Positions 23,269 to 29,489 of a stretch of DNA of 32,402 nucleotides are shown here, piece by piece. The stretch is from a virus. The stretch spans positions 1-32,402 of IMG/VR virus record IMGVR_UViG_3300037246_001119. One strand, given 5' to 3'. Each line of letters starts with the position of its first letter. The first letter of the stretch is position 1. Both the position numbers and the translations under genes were made by a program. The notes below the pieces were generated by a model that was given only the letters and a program-made list of their open reading frames with translations, made no database searches and was not told the DNA's origin.

Positions 23269-23274
23269 GCGACC
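23259..23274 (-). promoter_or_regulatory. Stem-loop element, copy B (AUGA loop), ahead of capsid gene
   Basis: Minus-strand GGTCGCATGAGTGACC, the same 16 bases as copy A (20 bases identical over 23258-23277), in the 63-base leader between the CsrA-like gene and the capsid ATG. Downstream of it two GGA triplets lie 18 bases apart, the second within the capsid ribosome binding site. A role in translation or mRNA processing is inferred. Confidence 0.55.
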
Positions 23275-23289
23275 CAAGAACTTTTTTTA

Positions 23290-23505
23290 CTACGTTTCCG
23301 CTTGGAGTTTTACATCATTTCGAGGGTGCAAGTCTATGTACACCTTCTCATTTGCGATAATTTCAAAGCGGGCCGATTTTCCTTTCTTCTCTCGAAGGGT
23401 GAGAGACACTTGCCCCTCACCGCTCAAAACAGCTTCCGGCAACAACTCCGCAAAATCAATATGCAGTGTTTTGCCGGTCTTAATTTCTAAAAATACGCGG
23501 GCCAT
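23290..23505 (-). CDS. CsrA-like small protein (candidate)
   Basis: A 71-residue protein from ATG 23505, overlapping the scaffold stop by one base (TGATG). A GTG three bases upstream would add one residue. Its strand order resembles the RNA-binding regulator CsrA: RVFLEIKTGKTLHI (compare CsrA LTRRVGETLMI), QVSLTLREKKGKSARFEI (compare EVTVTVLGVKGNQVRIGV), IANEKVYIDLHPRND (compare NAPKEVAVHREEI). It has the KG turn, the A between strands 3 and 4, and an Arg (62) near the place of CsrA Arg44. It differs by an insertion of about 13 residues after strand 1. CsrA dimers bind GGA motifs near ribosome sites and repress or stabilise mRNAs. If real, it could act on the capsid leader just downstream or on host mRNAs. 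Assignment by pattern only. Confidence 0.5.
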   Translation of the reverse strand: MARVFLEIKTGKTLHIDFAELLPEAVLSGEGQVSLTLREKKGKSARFEIIANEKVYIDLHPRNDVKLQAET

Positions 23506-24428
23506 CACTCGGCCCGTAAATACTCTTGCTCTTGCTCGGTGGTCATATTTGCCAGCGCTGCTTCCAGCTCCACACCTTCAAGACTATCAATATCCGCGAA
23601 TTTATCCTTACTGGTGCTGGCATCGTCGGCCACCGGTACGTCGCTGAGCGTTTTCGGTAATTTGCCCTTGGCATCGCTGGCTGACTTGGCCGCGGCCTTG
23701 GCAGCGGCAACCGCAACGGCATTGGGATCCTTGTCCGAAGGATTGTCTTCGGCGGCCTCGGACGGTGAAATCTGGTCCCTGACCGCATTGGCAGCGGTTT
23801 GCAAATACCAGTTATGCGAAGAACCGACATTTTTATCGTCGGCGTAGAGCTCGTTCAACGCCGCGTTCAGCGCACCTTGCATGATCGTGGTCTGAAACTC
23901 GTCGTTTTCTGCCACGAAATCGTTCACAGATCGCTGCCAATCCGTTGCAGCAAAGGACTTGTTGGCGTTGGCGGTAAACTGCGCCTCACGAACGTCAGCG
24001 GTCAGATTCGAGGTTTCCTGCGTGATCAGCCGCGACTGCGCCAGATATTCCTTGGCGTCCATGTCCTCATCGTCGTACTTTTTATCCAACTCGGATTGCA
24101 GCACATCGAGATCATTCATGCGTGTGCCAATGGCTTTGAGATCGACGGGCCTGCTCGGCTGCAGATCCAGATTGGCAGCGCTACCGCGCGGAATTTCCTT
24201 AGAAGGGCCGGCGGCGGCGTCGTCGTCGGTTGATTCGGCCGCATCGGCATCCTGGGGAGGATCATCCGCGTCTTTGGCCTTATCGCCCTTACCTTCACCG
24301 TCGCCGGCTTGATCGTCCTCGGCAGCTAGTGCGGCCTTTTCCTCATCGGACAGGCCGGGTTTTGCGTTTGCCAACTCGTCTTCGGTTGGCGTGTCGTTTG
24401 CTGCTGCTGCAGCGCCATCTTTGCTCAT
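23505..24428 (-). CDS. Head scaffolding-like protein
   Basis: A 307-residue protein between portal and capsid genes, the usual place for a scaffold. ATG 24428 has GAAGGAG upstream, partly inside stem-loop copy C. Residues 1-85 are very acidic and Ala/Asp-rich with low complexity (DDPPQDADAAESTDDDAAAGP). Residues 100-180 are helical and charged (MNDLDVLQSELDKKYDDEDMDAKEYLAQSRLITQETSNL, WQRSVNDFVAENDEF). The C-terminus again has Ala/Lys-rich and acidic helices (AVAVAAAKAAAKSASDAKGKL, then LEGVELEAALANMTTEQEQEYLRAE). An elongated, charged, helical protein with flexible ends fits a scaffold that occupies the procapsid interior and leaves or is cleaved during packaging. No protease motif is visible. 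Confidence 0.8.
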   Translation of the reverse strand: MSKDGAAAAANDTPTEDELANAKPGLSDEEKAALAAEDDQAGDGEGKGDKAKDADDPPQDADAAESTDDDAAAGPSKEIPRGSAANLDLQPSRPVDLKAIGTRMNDLDVLQSELDKKYDDEDMDAKEYLAQSRLITQETSNLTADVREAQFTANANKSFAATDWQRSVNDFVAENDEFQTTIMQGALNAALNELYADDKNVGSSHNWYLQTAANAVRDQISPSEAAEDNPSDKDPNAVAVAAAKAAAKSASDAKGKLPKTLSDVPVADDASTSKDKFADIDSLEGVELEAALANMTTEQEQEYLRAE

Positions 24429-24438
24429 TTTCTTACTC

Positions 24439-24454
24439 CTTCACTCATGCGAAG
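24439..24454 (-). promoter_or_regulatory. Stem-loop element, copy C (AUGA loop), overlaps scaffold ribosome site
   Basis: Minus-strand CTTCGCATGAGTGAAG. The inner pairs and AUGA loop are the same as in copies A and B, but the outer stem is CUUC/GAAG instead of GGUC/GACC, so pairing is kept by compensating changes. It begins at the base after the portal stop, and its 3' arm GAAG is the beginning of the scaffold ribosome binding site GAAGGAG. A short frame (MSEGVRK) from the loop ATG ends in an ATGA overlap with the scaffold start. Confidence 0.6.
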
Positions 24455-26722
24455 CTATTGCTGAGTAGTGTCTTCGGGTTCATCGAACGGGGTTTCAATT
24501 TCAAGGGTCTGGGCAGGCGGGCCGGGCAATAACGCCGTTGACGCCGTATCAGATCCATCGGATTGTACGGAAGCCATCATAATATCGACAGCTTGCGCCA
24601 AATTCTTGTCTCCTTTCAAGGCCGCCACGATTTCAAGCGCGGCCTGTACTGTTTCCGCGCGCGCGCCAGCGGCTTCGGCCAGCACTTTGTCGGCCATGCT
24701 CTCATCTTTGCGCGTCTTGGCATCGGTCGAGCGGCGCTCCCGATCCGCGTCCTCTTTGTCCTGCTCGGCCGCATCGGCCTCGACGGCCTCGCGGTTTGGA
24801 TCGTCCGGATCGGTCATGCCGTTGATCTTTCGGATGCGTCGGACAATTTCATCCTTACCCGGCAGATCGGAAAGATCAATGATCAGGTCAAGAATCTGCA
24901 TAGTAACTTGCGGATCCAATTTCTGCGTCATTTCCATGAGCTGATCGAACATGGCAAGTCGGATGGTTTCGCGGAAGTCCTGCGTGTCCACAACGAAATC
25001 GGCCTGTGACTCGGTGATGGGATTCAGCACACTCAAGTTGCCATCTTCGTCCTCTTGGCCCTGGTTGATGCCCTGAAATTCGGTTTGTCCAGCGTCATTG
25101 GTAATGCGGATCATTTTTGGCTCGGCGTAGAACTGCTCAATCAGAGACAGTTCAAGCTCGCCCTGCAATTGGATGCTTTCTCTCAAGTTATCGAACAACA
25201 AAGCCGTGACTACCGAGCCTTGCGTCTGTCTGAGATTGATGGCGGTGCCGGAATTGGTGTTGGTGACTTCTCCCAAGTTTTCCTCGGTGACACCCGAGGC
25301 CGATTCCAAAAAGGTAATATCGTCATTCATCAACTGAACGTGTTCGCTCGCCAGATCAATGTTGCGATTGATCTCAAAGTTCGCGCCGCGCTTGTGTTTC
25401 AGTACGCCATCGGGCCGGCTGGCCTCGTCAATGGCTTCATCCCAATCCTCGAATGCGTCCTCGTCACCAATGAGCTGGTTGGTGGAGAGAATGAATAAGG
25501 CTTTGGATCTGCGCTTGTTCAGATCTTCCTGCGCGTCCCGCATATTGCGAATCGGCCCATACGGCATACCGTCACGGTCGCGGCGATAGGCCCAGATTGG
25601 CGTAAACGGAAAGCGGTTGTGGTTGTAGGGGCTCTTGACGTTTTGCAAGAAGTGATCGCCGGTCCAGATCGCCACCCAAACTTGCATTTCCACCGCATCA
25701 AACACCGAGGCCAGCTCACCGTCGATCAGGAATTGCTGGTTAATATCTTCGGCGTCAAACGGGGTGCCGTTGATACGGTCCAGTTGATCGAGTAAATCCG
25801 GCTGCATCAGCGCGTGGGGTTTACTGCGGAGAAATTGCCCGTTGACCGGCTTTCTGTACCAACACTCGATCAGCTTATTACGTCGCCGCCGGTTTCCGAT
25901 ATTGAAACTCGTATCAAGAAAGGATCGGCCTCGGGCAAAGACGGGATGCGAGGCGCGATGATCTGCGTACAAACTTGTGAAATTGAAATCATCATCATCC
26001 TCGAAAAAGTTTAGATCCGAATGGCGGGCCGTGCGCTGCAGTATGTCTTTGCGATCCGGAAACATGGCCTCGGCAATGTCGGTGTCGGCCCACTTGACGC
26101 GGAACAGATAGCGGGCATCACTCAGATGCGGCTCTTTGGCGAGCGCGTCCCACCAGATATTGCGCCAGTGTTCGTAACGGCTGAACAGCGGTTCCTCGCG
26201 CGGATCCGAGCGTATGCCATCTTCCATCCAGCCCACACCGACCTTCATGGAATCGGCAAACGCGCGCGAGCGCGAGAACTGGCCTTTGTTTACGTCGCTG
26301 ACGTATTTGAGTATTTTTGTTTTCGACTTGGCGACCTGTTCGTGATGGTCTTTGCGCGGCAGCACGTTGAAATCCACTCGAGTACGGCGCTCGGTGCCAA
26401 GCAACCAATTGATGTGCTGTGCGGTCTTGTTGAAAACCAGCGGCGCCTGGCCGCGCTCCCGAAGAATCTCCGAGTCGCGATCATCCCACTGCAGGCCATC
26501 GTAAAAATCGGCGTCGATGGACTGTTGAAACCGATTTTCGCTATGCGCCGTGCGCGCCTCGTTCCACCATTCCTGCAACTTTTTGAGCAGCGTCCGGTTT
26601 TCGGACGAGTCCAGATCATGCGGTGCGTTTACCGGCGTATCGTCGGCAAAGGCATCAAAACGGGCATCCAGCGCTTGCGGGCCGCGTTTCAGGTTGCGCA
26701 TATTTTCAAGACTGACGCCCAT
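24455..26722 (-). CDS. Portal protein, P22-type
   Basis: A 755-residue protein; ATG 26722 overlaps the previous stop by one base (TAATG). Typical P22-type portal features: an N-terminal helical region (LLKKLQEWWNEARTAHSENRFQQSIDADFYDGLQW), the RGQAPLVFNKTAQHINWLLGTERRTRVDFNVLPR block near residue 90-125, PFTPIWAYRRDRDGMPYGPIRNMRDAQEDLNKRRSKAL near 370-405, and ASGVTEENLG followed by NSGTAINLRQTQGSVVTALLFDNLRESIQ. These are the diagnostic order Q.P.l..N.i...i..l.g......d....P and (P)yG.ir...d.Q...Nkr.S. The C-terminal 120 residues are charged helices, as in the barrel part. The protein forms the dodecameric ring at one vertex, through which the terminase packs DNA. The length is normal for the type. 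Confidence 0.9.
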   Translation of the reverse strand: MGVSLENMRNLKRGPQALDARFDAFADDTPVNAPHDLDSSENRTLLKKLQEWWNEARTAHSENRFQQSIDADFYDGLQWDDRDSEILRERGQAPLVFNKTAQHINWLLGTERRTRVDFNVLPRKDHHEQVAKSKTKILKYVSDVNKGQFSRSRAFADSMKVGVGWMEDGIRSDPREEPLFSRYEHWRNIWWDALAKEPHLSDARYLFRVKWADTDIAEAMFPDRKDILQRTARHSDLNFFEDDDDFNFTSLYADHRASHPVFARGRSFLDTSFNIGNRRRRNKLIECWYRKPVNGQFLRSKPHALMQPDLLDQLDRINGTPFDAEDINQQFLIDGELASVFDAVEMQVWVAIWTGDHFLQNVKSPYNHNRFPFTPIWAYRRDRDGMPYGPIRNMRDAQEDLNKRRSKALFILSTNQLIGDEDAFEDWDEAIDEASRPDGVLKHKRGANFEINRNIDLASEHVQLMNDDITFLESASGVTEENLGEVTNTNSGTAINLRQTQGSVVTALLFDNLRESIQLQGELELSLIEQFYAEPKMIRITNDAGQTEFQGINQGQEDEDGNLSVLNPITESQADFVVDTQDFRETIRLAMFDQLMEMTQKLDPQVTMQILDLIIDLSDLPGKDEIVRRIRKINGMTDPDDPNREAVEADAAEQDKEDADRERRSTDAKTRKDESMADKVLAEAAGARAETVQAALEIVAALKGDKNLAQAVDIMMASVQSDGSDTASTALLPGPPAQTLEIETPFDEPEDTTQQ

Positions 26723-27135
26723 TAGTGAATACTCGCCTCGATGTGTGTGCCATCAATATTGGCAGAGATATCAGCAATTGGCTCGGGTTGGAAGTTCACC
26801 GGCGGCATATTGATCAAATCCTCAAGATTATTCAGAATCGCCTCGGCAATTTTGAACGCCTGCATCTTGGTTTCGGTAAGCCCGAGCATCTTGCAAATCT
26901 GTTGGCTGGCGGCCTGCATGTAGTACGAATGCCCGCCTTTGTGCGGATCGTCCACGTATTTGAAAGCACTGGACAACATGATGATCCACGCGCAACGCGA
27001 CTGCGATCGTTTTGCCCGGCACACGACAATGGCCGGCTCGTAATCCGAACTCAGCTCGGCCGTGCTGGTATTGACGTACTGCAAGCGCAGTACAAACTCT
27101 CCGTAGTCGCGTGTTTGGTAAACCGTGTCTTTCAT
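26722..27135 (-). CDS. Unknown protein upstream of portal
   Basis: A 137-residue protein; ATG 27135 overlaps the stop of a 51-residue upstream ORF (ATGA), and its own stop overlaps the portal start (TAATG). Sequence: YQTRDYGEFVLRLQYVNTSTAELSSDYEPAIVVCRAKRSQSRCAWIIMLSSAFKYVDDPHKGGHSYYMQAASQQICKMLGLTETKMQAFKIAEAILNNLEDLINMPP. The first half could be beta-rich with CAWIIMLSSAFKY as a buried strand or helix; the second half is helical (QICKMLGL...IAEAILNNLEDL). Four Cys are present, without a zinc spacing. No known family recognised. Tight coupling on both sides suggests it is made with the portal in a fixed ratio, for packaging or head assembly. Confidence 0.7.
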   Translation of the reverse strand: MKDTVYQTRDYGEFVLRLQYVNTSTAELSSDYEPAIVVCRAKRSQSRCAWIIMLSSAFKYVDDPHKGGHSYYMQAASQQICKMLGLTETKMQAFKIAEAILNNLEDLINMPPVNFQPEPIADISANIDGTHIEASIH

Positions 27136-27287
27136 TGTTTTTGTCGAACGTCGATGAGGTTAATGCCAGCGTCATGTTTAACAGGCTTGCCAGTTGCGGG
27201 CGTCGGCACACCTGAAAAGCGCTGCCGCACTGCACGATAAGCGGCGGCGATCTTTTGCCGGCGTTGGGCGCATCCCGAGCAGGCCAT
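27132..27287 (-). CDS. 51-residue CxxC peptide
   Basis: A short gene read directly from the sequence. ATG 27287 overlaps the previous stop (TAATG), and TGA 27132-27134 overlaps the next ATG (ATGA), giving coupling on both sides. It encodes MACSGCAQRRQKIAAAYRAV and then a KPVKHDAGINLIDVRQKQ ending. The N-terminal C3-S-G-C6 is a CxxC motif like those at the start of several short phage proteins I recall (M..C.GC..RR). It is followed by a basic helix. A single CxxC is not enough for a zinc site unless it dimerises. Function unknown. The coupling on both sides makes chance unlikely. Confidence 0.65.
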   Translation of the reverse strand: MACSGCAQRRQKIAAAYRAVRQRFSGVPTPATGKPVKHDAGINLIDVRQKQ

Positions 27288-27508
27288 TAGCGCTTTCTCC
27301 GTTTTATTTTTCGAGTGGCTTGGCTCAAAATGTCCTGTCGCGCGCGTTTTCGCAAACCGCGTCTTGTCTGATCCCGGCGTGTCTCGGCCTCGACAGCGGC
27401 CGGCACTATCGGCGGCGCGGGCGGCGGTTTCGGCGCGGGCGGCGGTGGCTGAAAGGCTTCTTCGGGCGGCACGTTTGCCAACAGTCGTTTATTTCTGATC
27501 GCGGCCAC
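27287..27508 (-). CDS. Small Pro-rich, basic-tail protein
   Basis: A 73-residue protein with a GTG start at 27508 that overlaps the previous stop by one base (TAGTG) and a stop overlapping the next gene by one base (TAATG). The layout has three parts: a short basic start (AIRNKRLLANVP), a Pro tract (PPPPAPKPPPAPPIVP) at about 21-36, and a strongly basic C-terminus (ETRRDQTRRGLRKRARQ and TRKIKRRKR). It has no cysteines and no hydrophobic core, so it is likely disordered alone. The basic tail could bind DNA or the acidic scaffold protein. I know of no family. It is one of a run of short genes between the terminase and portal. Confidence 0.6.
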   Translation of the reverse strand: MAAIRNKRLLANVPPEEAFQPPPPAPKPPPAPPIVPAAVEAETRRDQTRRGLRKRARQDILSQATRKIKRRKR

Positions 27509-27852
27509 TAGAAAGCCCTCATATTCTGTCTCGGCAGGAATCGGGCCAAATCACTGCCCGGTCGCTTGGTCGGTGGCACGTTGGCTCTCAATCCCAAACT
27601 CTGCCCGCCGATACGCGGTTGTGTTTCAATAAACTGAGCGTTCGGCCTGTTGATGGTCTCGGCGTCACCGGCAAAACTGGCTGCCGGGGCGGTTCTGGGT
27701 GTTACGGCGTTAGCGATAGCGTTTGCATTGCCAGTCTGTTGCTCAGAGTTGCCTAATCGTTGTATGGCACCGGGGCCGGGAAGATTGTTGACGCGCCGCA
27801 CATCGCTGAGATCGCCCCTACTAAATTGCCGCCGAATCGGTGTTAAAGCCAT
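27508..27852 (-). CDS. Small disordered protein (C-terminal FLxRQN motif), paralog 1
   Basis: A 114-residue protein from ATG 27852 (AAGGCAGACCA upstream). It is Asn/Ala/Arg/Pro-rich with few hydrophobic residues (RRVNNLPGPGAIQRLGNSEQQTGNANAIANAVTPRTAPAAS). The C-terminus PGSDLARFLPRQNMRAF is similar to the end of the neighbouring 130-aa protein (SSGNLSEFLRQNSRVR). The two genes are adjacent with a nine-base gap and appear to share an ancestor or a short binding motif. A disordered linker or a docking peptide for a virion or terminase partner is possible. Function unknown. The stop overlaps the next GTG by one base. Confidence 0.6.
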   Translation of the reverse strand: MALTPIRRQFSRGDLSDVRRVNNLPGPGAIQRLGNSEQQTGNANAIANAVTPRTAPAASFAGDAETINRPNAQFIETQPRIGGQSLGLRANVPPTKRPGSDLARFLPRQNMRAF

Positions 27853-27861
27853 TGGTCTGCC

Positions 27862-28254
27862 TTATCGAACGCGGGAGTTTTGCCTTAAAAACTCACTCAG
27901 GTTCCCGCTCGAAATTTTGCGCCTTGCGGGTGGCGCGTTGTTCACCAGCGTTGTTGGGCCTGATCGTCCGACTGGTATTCGGCTGTCAGCGCCGCCGGCG
28001 AGACTCGGCAGCTCCGGCTGATTTGGCAGATTCGGCAGATTCGGCAGGGCCGGTTGATCTGTTGCGCCACCGCCACCACCACCACCAAGGCCAAGCCGAC
28101 CCAGCAGGGCCGCGCTTGGGGTGCGGTTAGGCCTGGCGTCTATTTGCAGTTGAGCAATAGCCAATTCGTTGGCACGCTGCTCTCTTGCGTTTTGCAGCCA
28201 TCGCGGCGCGGCCTGTTGCCGAGCCATGCTGAGAACTGGTGCGCCAAATGCCAT
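27862..28254 (-). CDS. Small Gly/Pro-rich protein (C-terminal FLRQN motif), paralog 2
   Basis: A 130-residue protein from ATG 28254, with AAGGAG seven bases upstream; a GTG just before it is ignored. Residues 1-55 are a helical basic region (MARQQAAPRWLQNAREQRANELAIAQLQIDAR). Residues about 57-66 have LGLGGGGGGGA, followed by ALPNLPNLPNQPELPSL. The DNA for this part is a simple CCACCGCCACCACCACC tract that could slip. The end (SSGNLSEFLRQNSRVR) resembles the neighbour (SDLARFLPRQNMRAF). No family recognised. The layout (helix, flexible glycine linker, Pro-rich strand, short motif) suggests a flexible tether between partners. Confidence 0.6.
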   Translation of the reverse strand: MAFGAPVLSMARQQAAPRWLQNAREQRANELAIAQLQIDARPNRTPSAALLGRLGLGGGGGGGATDQPALPNLPNLPNQPELPSLAGGADSRIPVGRSGPTTLVNNAPPARRKISSGNLSEFLRQNSRVR

Positions 28255-28326
28255 CACAATCTCCTTGTGGTGTTGAGTACCGAGATTTGCCCGAATTTAC
28301 ACCGGCGCAAAGTTTTTTGCACGGAC

Positions 28327-28593
28327 CTACATGCGCAGATCCAGTGCGAACTGAATCCCCCACCCGGTCGTGAGCGTGGGATGCACAATATCCGGCCGTT
28401 TATAGCGAAGAAACTTGTCGATACAGAGTCGTTCCTGCCTCGATGGCGCGCCACCATCAACAGGCTTGATATAGACAACCTTCTCCATTTCGTTGCAAAC
28501 CAAGACAAAGCGGCCGAGCCTGAGTTCGACCACTGATTTTACGACGATATTAGGGAACGGGCGTTTCGCTTTCGTCGCCAACATTGTCAACAT
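28327..28593 (-). CDS. Small unknown protein, start uncertain
   Basis: An 88-residue frame from ATG 28593, overlapping the upstream zinc-ribbon gene by 44 bases. A GTG at 28533, after the upstream stop, would give 68 residues but has no ribosome site; GGAAAG before ATG 28593 is weak. The region after residue 20 (VVELRLGRFVLVCNEMEKVVYIKPVDGGAPSRQERLCIDKFLRYKRPDIVHPTLTTGWGIQFALDLRM) looks like a real alpha/beta domain: strand, strand, an Arg/Lys-rich helix, a final strand. Two Cys lie far apart. Codon use agrees with the neighbours. Function unknown. It is followed by 72 bases with no visible signal before the next gene. Confidence 0.55.
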   Translation of the reverse strand: MLTMLATKAKRPFPNIVVKSVVELRLGRFVLVCNEMEKVVYIKPVDGGAPSRQERLCIDKFLRYKRPDIVHPTLTTGWGIQFALDLRM

Positions 28594-28825
28594 GGCCGCT
28601 TTCCAGCGTTACCGCCTCTGCTTCGGCTTCTTGTGTCGTTTCAGCTTGTTCCGTTTCGGCCGGTGCATCGGTTTCCTTCTCGGGTGTTTCGGTCTGCTCG
28701 GCATTGTCGTCCTCCGCTTCGGGTTTCGATATGAACACCGGTTTCAGCGCCGGCATCATGCGCCCGCAGTGAGAACACGCTGTTTCAGGGATCTGGTTGA
28801 GCATTTCACATTTCGCGCACTTCAT
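28550..28825 (-). CDS. Zinc-ribbon protein with acidic tail
   Basis: A 91-residue protein. The open frame reaches upstream, but ATG 28825 with GGGAGG six bases upstream is clearly the start. Residues 3-20 hold Cys3-x2-Cys6 and Cys17-x2-Cys20 (MKCAKCEMLNQIPETACSHCGRMM), the four ligands of a compact zinc ribbon like those of rubredoxin-type fingers. Residues 35-91 are a very acidic Glu/Thr/Ala-rich tail (AEDDNAEQTETPEKETDAP, EQAETTQEAEAEAVTLESGH) likely disordered. Zinc ribbons of this kind bind nucleic acid or protein. A role in packaging regulation or host takeover is possible but unproven. Confidence 0.75.
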   Translation of the reverse strand: MKCAKCEMLNQIPETACSHCGRMMPALKPVFISKPEAEDDNAEQTETPEKETDAPAETEQAETTQEAEAEAVTLESGHVDNVGDESETPVP

Positions 28826-28836
28826 GGGTTCCTCCC

Positions 28837-29136
28837 TCAAGTTAGGCCGATATTTTCGATCCTGCACAGTGATTCTTCAAGCGCACTCATGGCGGCGTAC
28901 ATATCCGTTTCGGCCTGATTGCAGCGATCAAAGGCCGCCGGATGGCGGTCGGAAGCTTTCTCGTTGAAGGCCTCTCTAGGCTGACCGCCGTTGATCAAAT
29001 CACACAACACTTGAATGCGCTCGCCCAGGTGGTGTGCGCGCGTTTCCATGTTGCGGTAGTTGGTTTCGGTTCTGTCAAAAAAATTCGCCTCGGTGGCGAC
29101 TTCTGCTGATGCTGGCCCTGCTGTTTGTCCACTCAT
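28837..29136 (-). CDS. Small helical protein, unknown
   Basis: A 99-residue protein from ATG 29136, with GGGGAGGACGAA upstream; the longer open frame before it is not used. Ala/Glu-rich and helical: EVATEANFFDRTETNYRNMETRAHHLGERIQVLCDLINGG, then AAFDRCNQAETDMYAAMSALEESLCRIENIGL. Two helical hairpin-like segments are separated by a QPREAFNEKASDRHP loop. Three Cys (positions about 44-95) are spread out and not in a zinc spacing. No membrane segment. The gene lies between the two-helix membrane protein and the zinc-ribbon gene. Possible terminase small-subunit or assembly helper by size and helicity, but no diagnostic motif, so unknown. Confidence 0.6.
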   Translation of the reverse strand: MSGQTAGPASAEVATEANFFDRTETNYRNMETRAHHLGERIQVLCDLINGGQPREAFNEKASDRHPAAFDRCNQAETDMYAAMSALEESLCRIENIGLT

Positions 29137-29147
29137 TTCGTCCTCCC

Positions 29148-29339
29148 CTATGCAAAGATATCGGCAACCACCAGTGCAATCACTTCCTTGCCGATGATCA
29201 CCGCCAAGATCCAAAACGCGGCCACAATGCCCGCGCAGCAGATCATACGCATTAAGTCGTCTTGAATCGACTTGCCGGCCACATAGCCGGTCAGTAGAAC
29301 CGCCAGAATCCCCAAAACAGCGGATTCCAGCACGGTCAT
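29148..29339 (-). CDS. Two-helix small membrane protein (holin-like candidate)
   Basis: A 63-residue protein from ATG 29339. Two hydrophobic stretches, residues about 4-21 (LESAVLGILAVLLTGYVAG) and 33-60 (ICCAGIVAAFWILAVIIGKEVIALVVADIF), are joined by a short polar loop (KSIQDDLMRM). That is the layout of class II holins, although these usually have a charged C-terminal tail, which this lacks. No endolysin gene is next to it in the window, so a lysis role is weak inference; it could also be a virion-internal or host-membrane protein. The ribosome site ahead of the start is not obvious. The upstream gene is the 45-residue basic peptide. Confidence 0.6.
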   Translation of the reverse strand: MTVLESAVLGILAVLLTGYVAGKSIQDDLMRMICCAGIVAAFWILAVIIGKEVIALVVADIFA

Positions 29340-29342
29340 TAT

Positions 29343-29480
29343 TTAGCCTCGACTGCGCGGCTTATTTCGGGCAGGCTTACCCCCGCTTCTGGCGTTCTTC
29401 ATCGCCGTGTGGGAAACCCCTTTACCGCTCGTTTTACGGGCGGTCCTTTTTCTGCCTGTCGGCAAATGTGGTCGTTTCAT
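29343..29480 (-). CDS. 45-residue very basic peptide
   Basis: A short gene found by reading the gap after the terminase. ATG 29480 has TAGGAG seven bases upstream, part of the terminase stop. It encodes MKRPHLPTGRKRTARKTSGK followed by GVSHTAMKNARSGGKPARNK and PRSRG: 15 Lys/Arg and two His in 45 residues and no Asp or Glu. Such a composition suggests nucleic-acid binding without a fixed fold, like protamine-like internal proteins or ribosomal-protein tails. It could neutralise DNA during packaging, or act as a terminase partner; both are inference. The good ribosome site and tight spacing argue that it is expressed. Confidence 0.6.
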   Translation of the reverse strand: MKRPHLPTGRKRTARKTSGKGVSHTAMKNARSGGKPARNKPRSRG

Positions 29481-29489
29481 GGTTTGCTC

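Noticed and set aside
7850-23277. The 20-bp identical pair as phage attachment sites or an element boundary
   Set aside because: Both copies lie inside one continuous structural operon and form stem-loops; a third, covarying copy argues for an RNA element.
26021-26725. Plus-strand open frame of 234 codons opposite the portal gene
   Set aside because: Opposite a strong portal protein and without recognisable domains or coupling; shadow frame.
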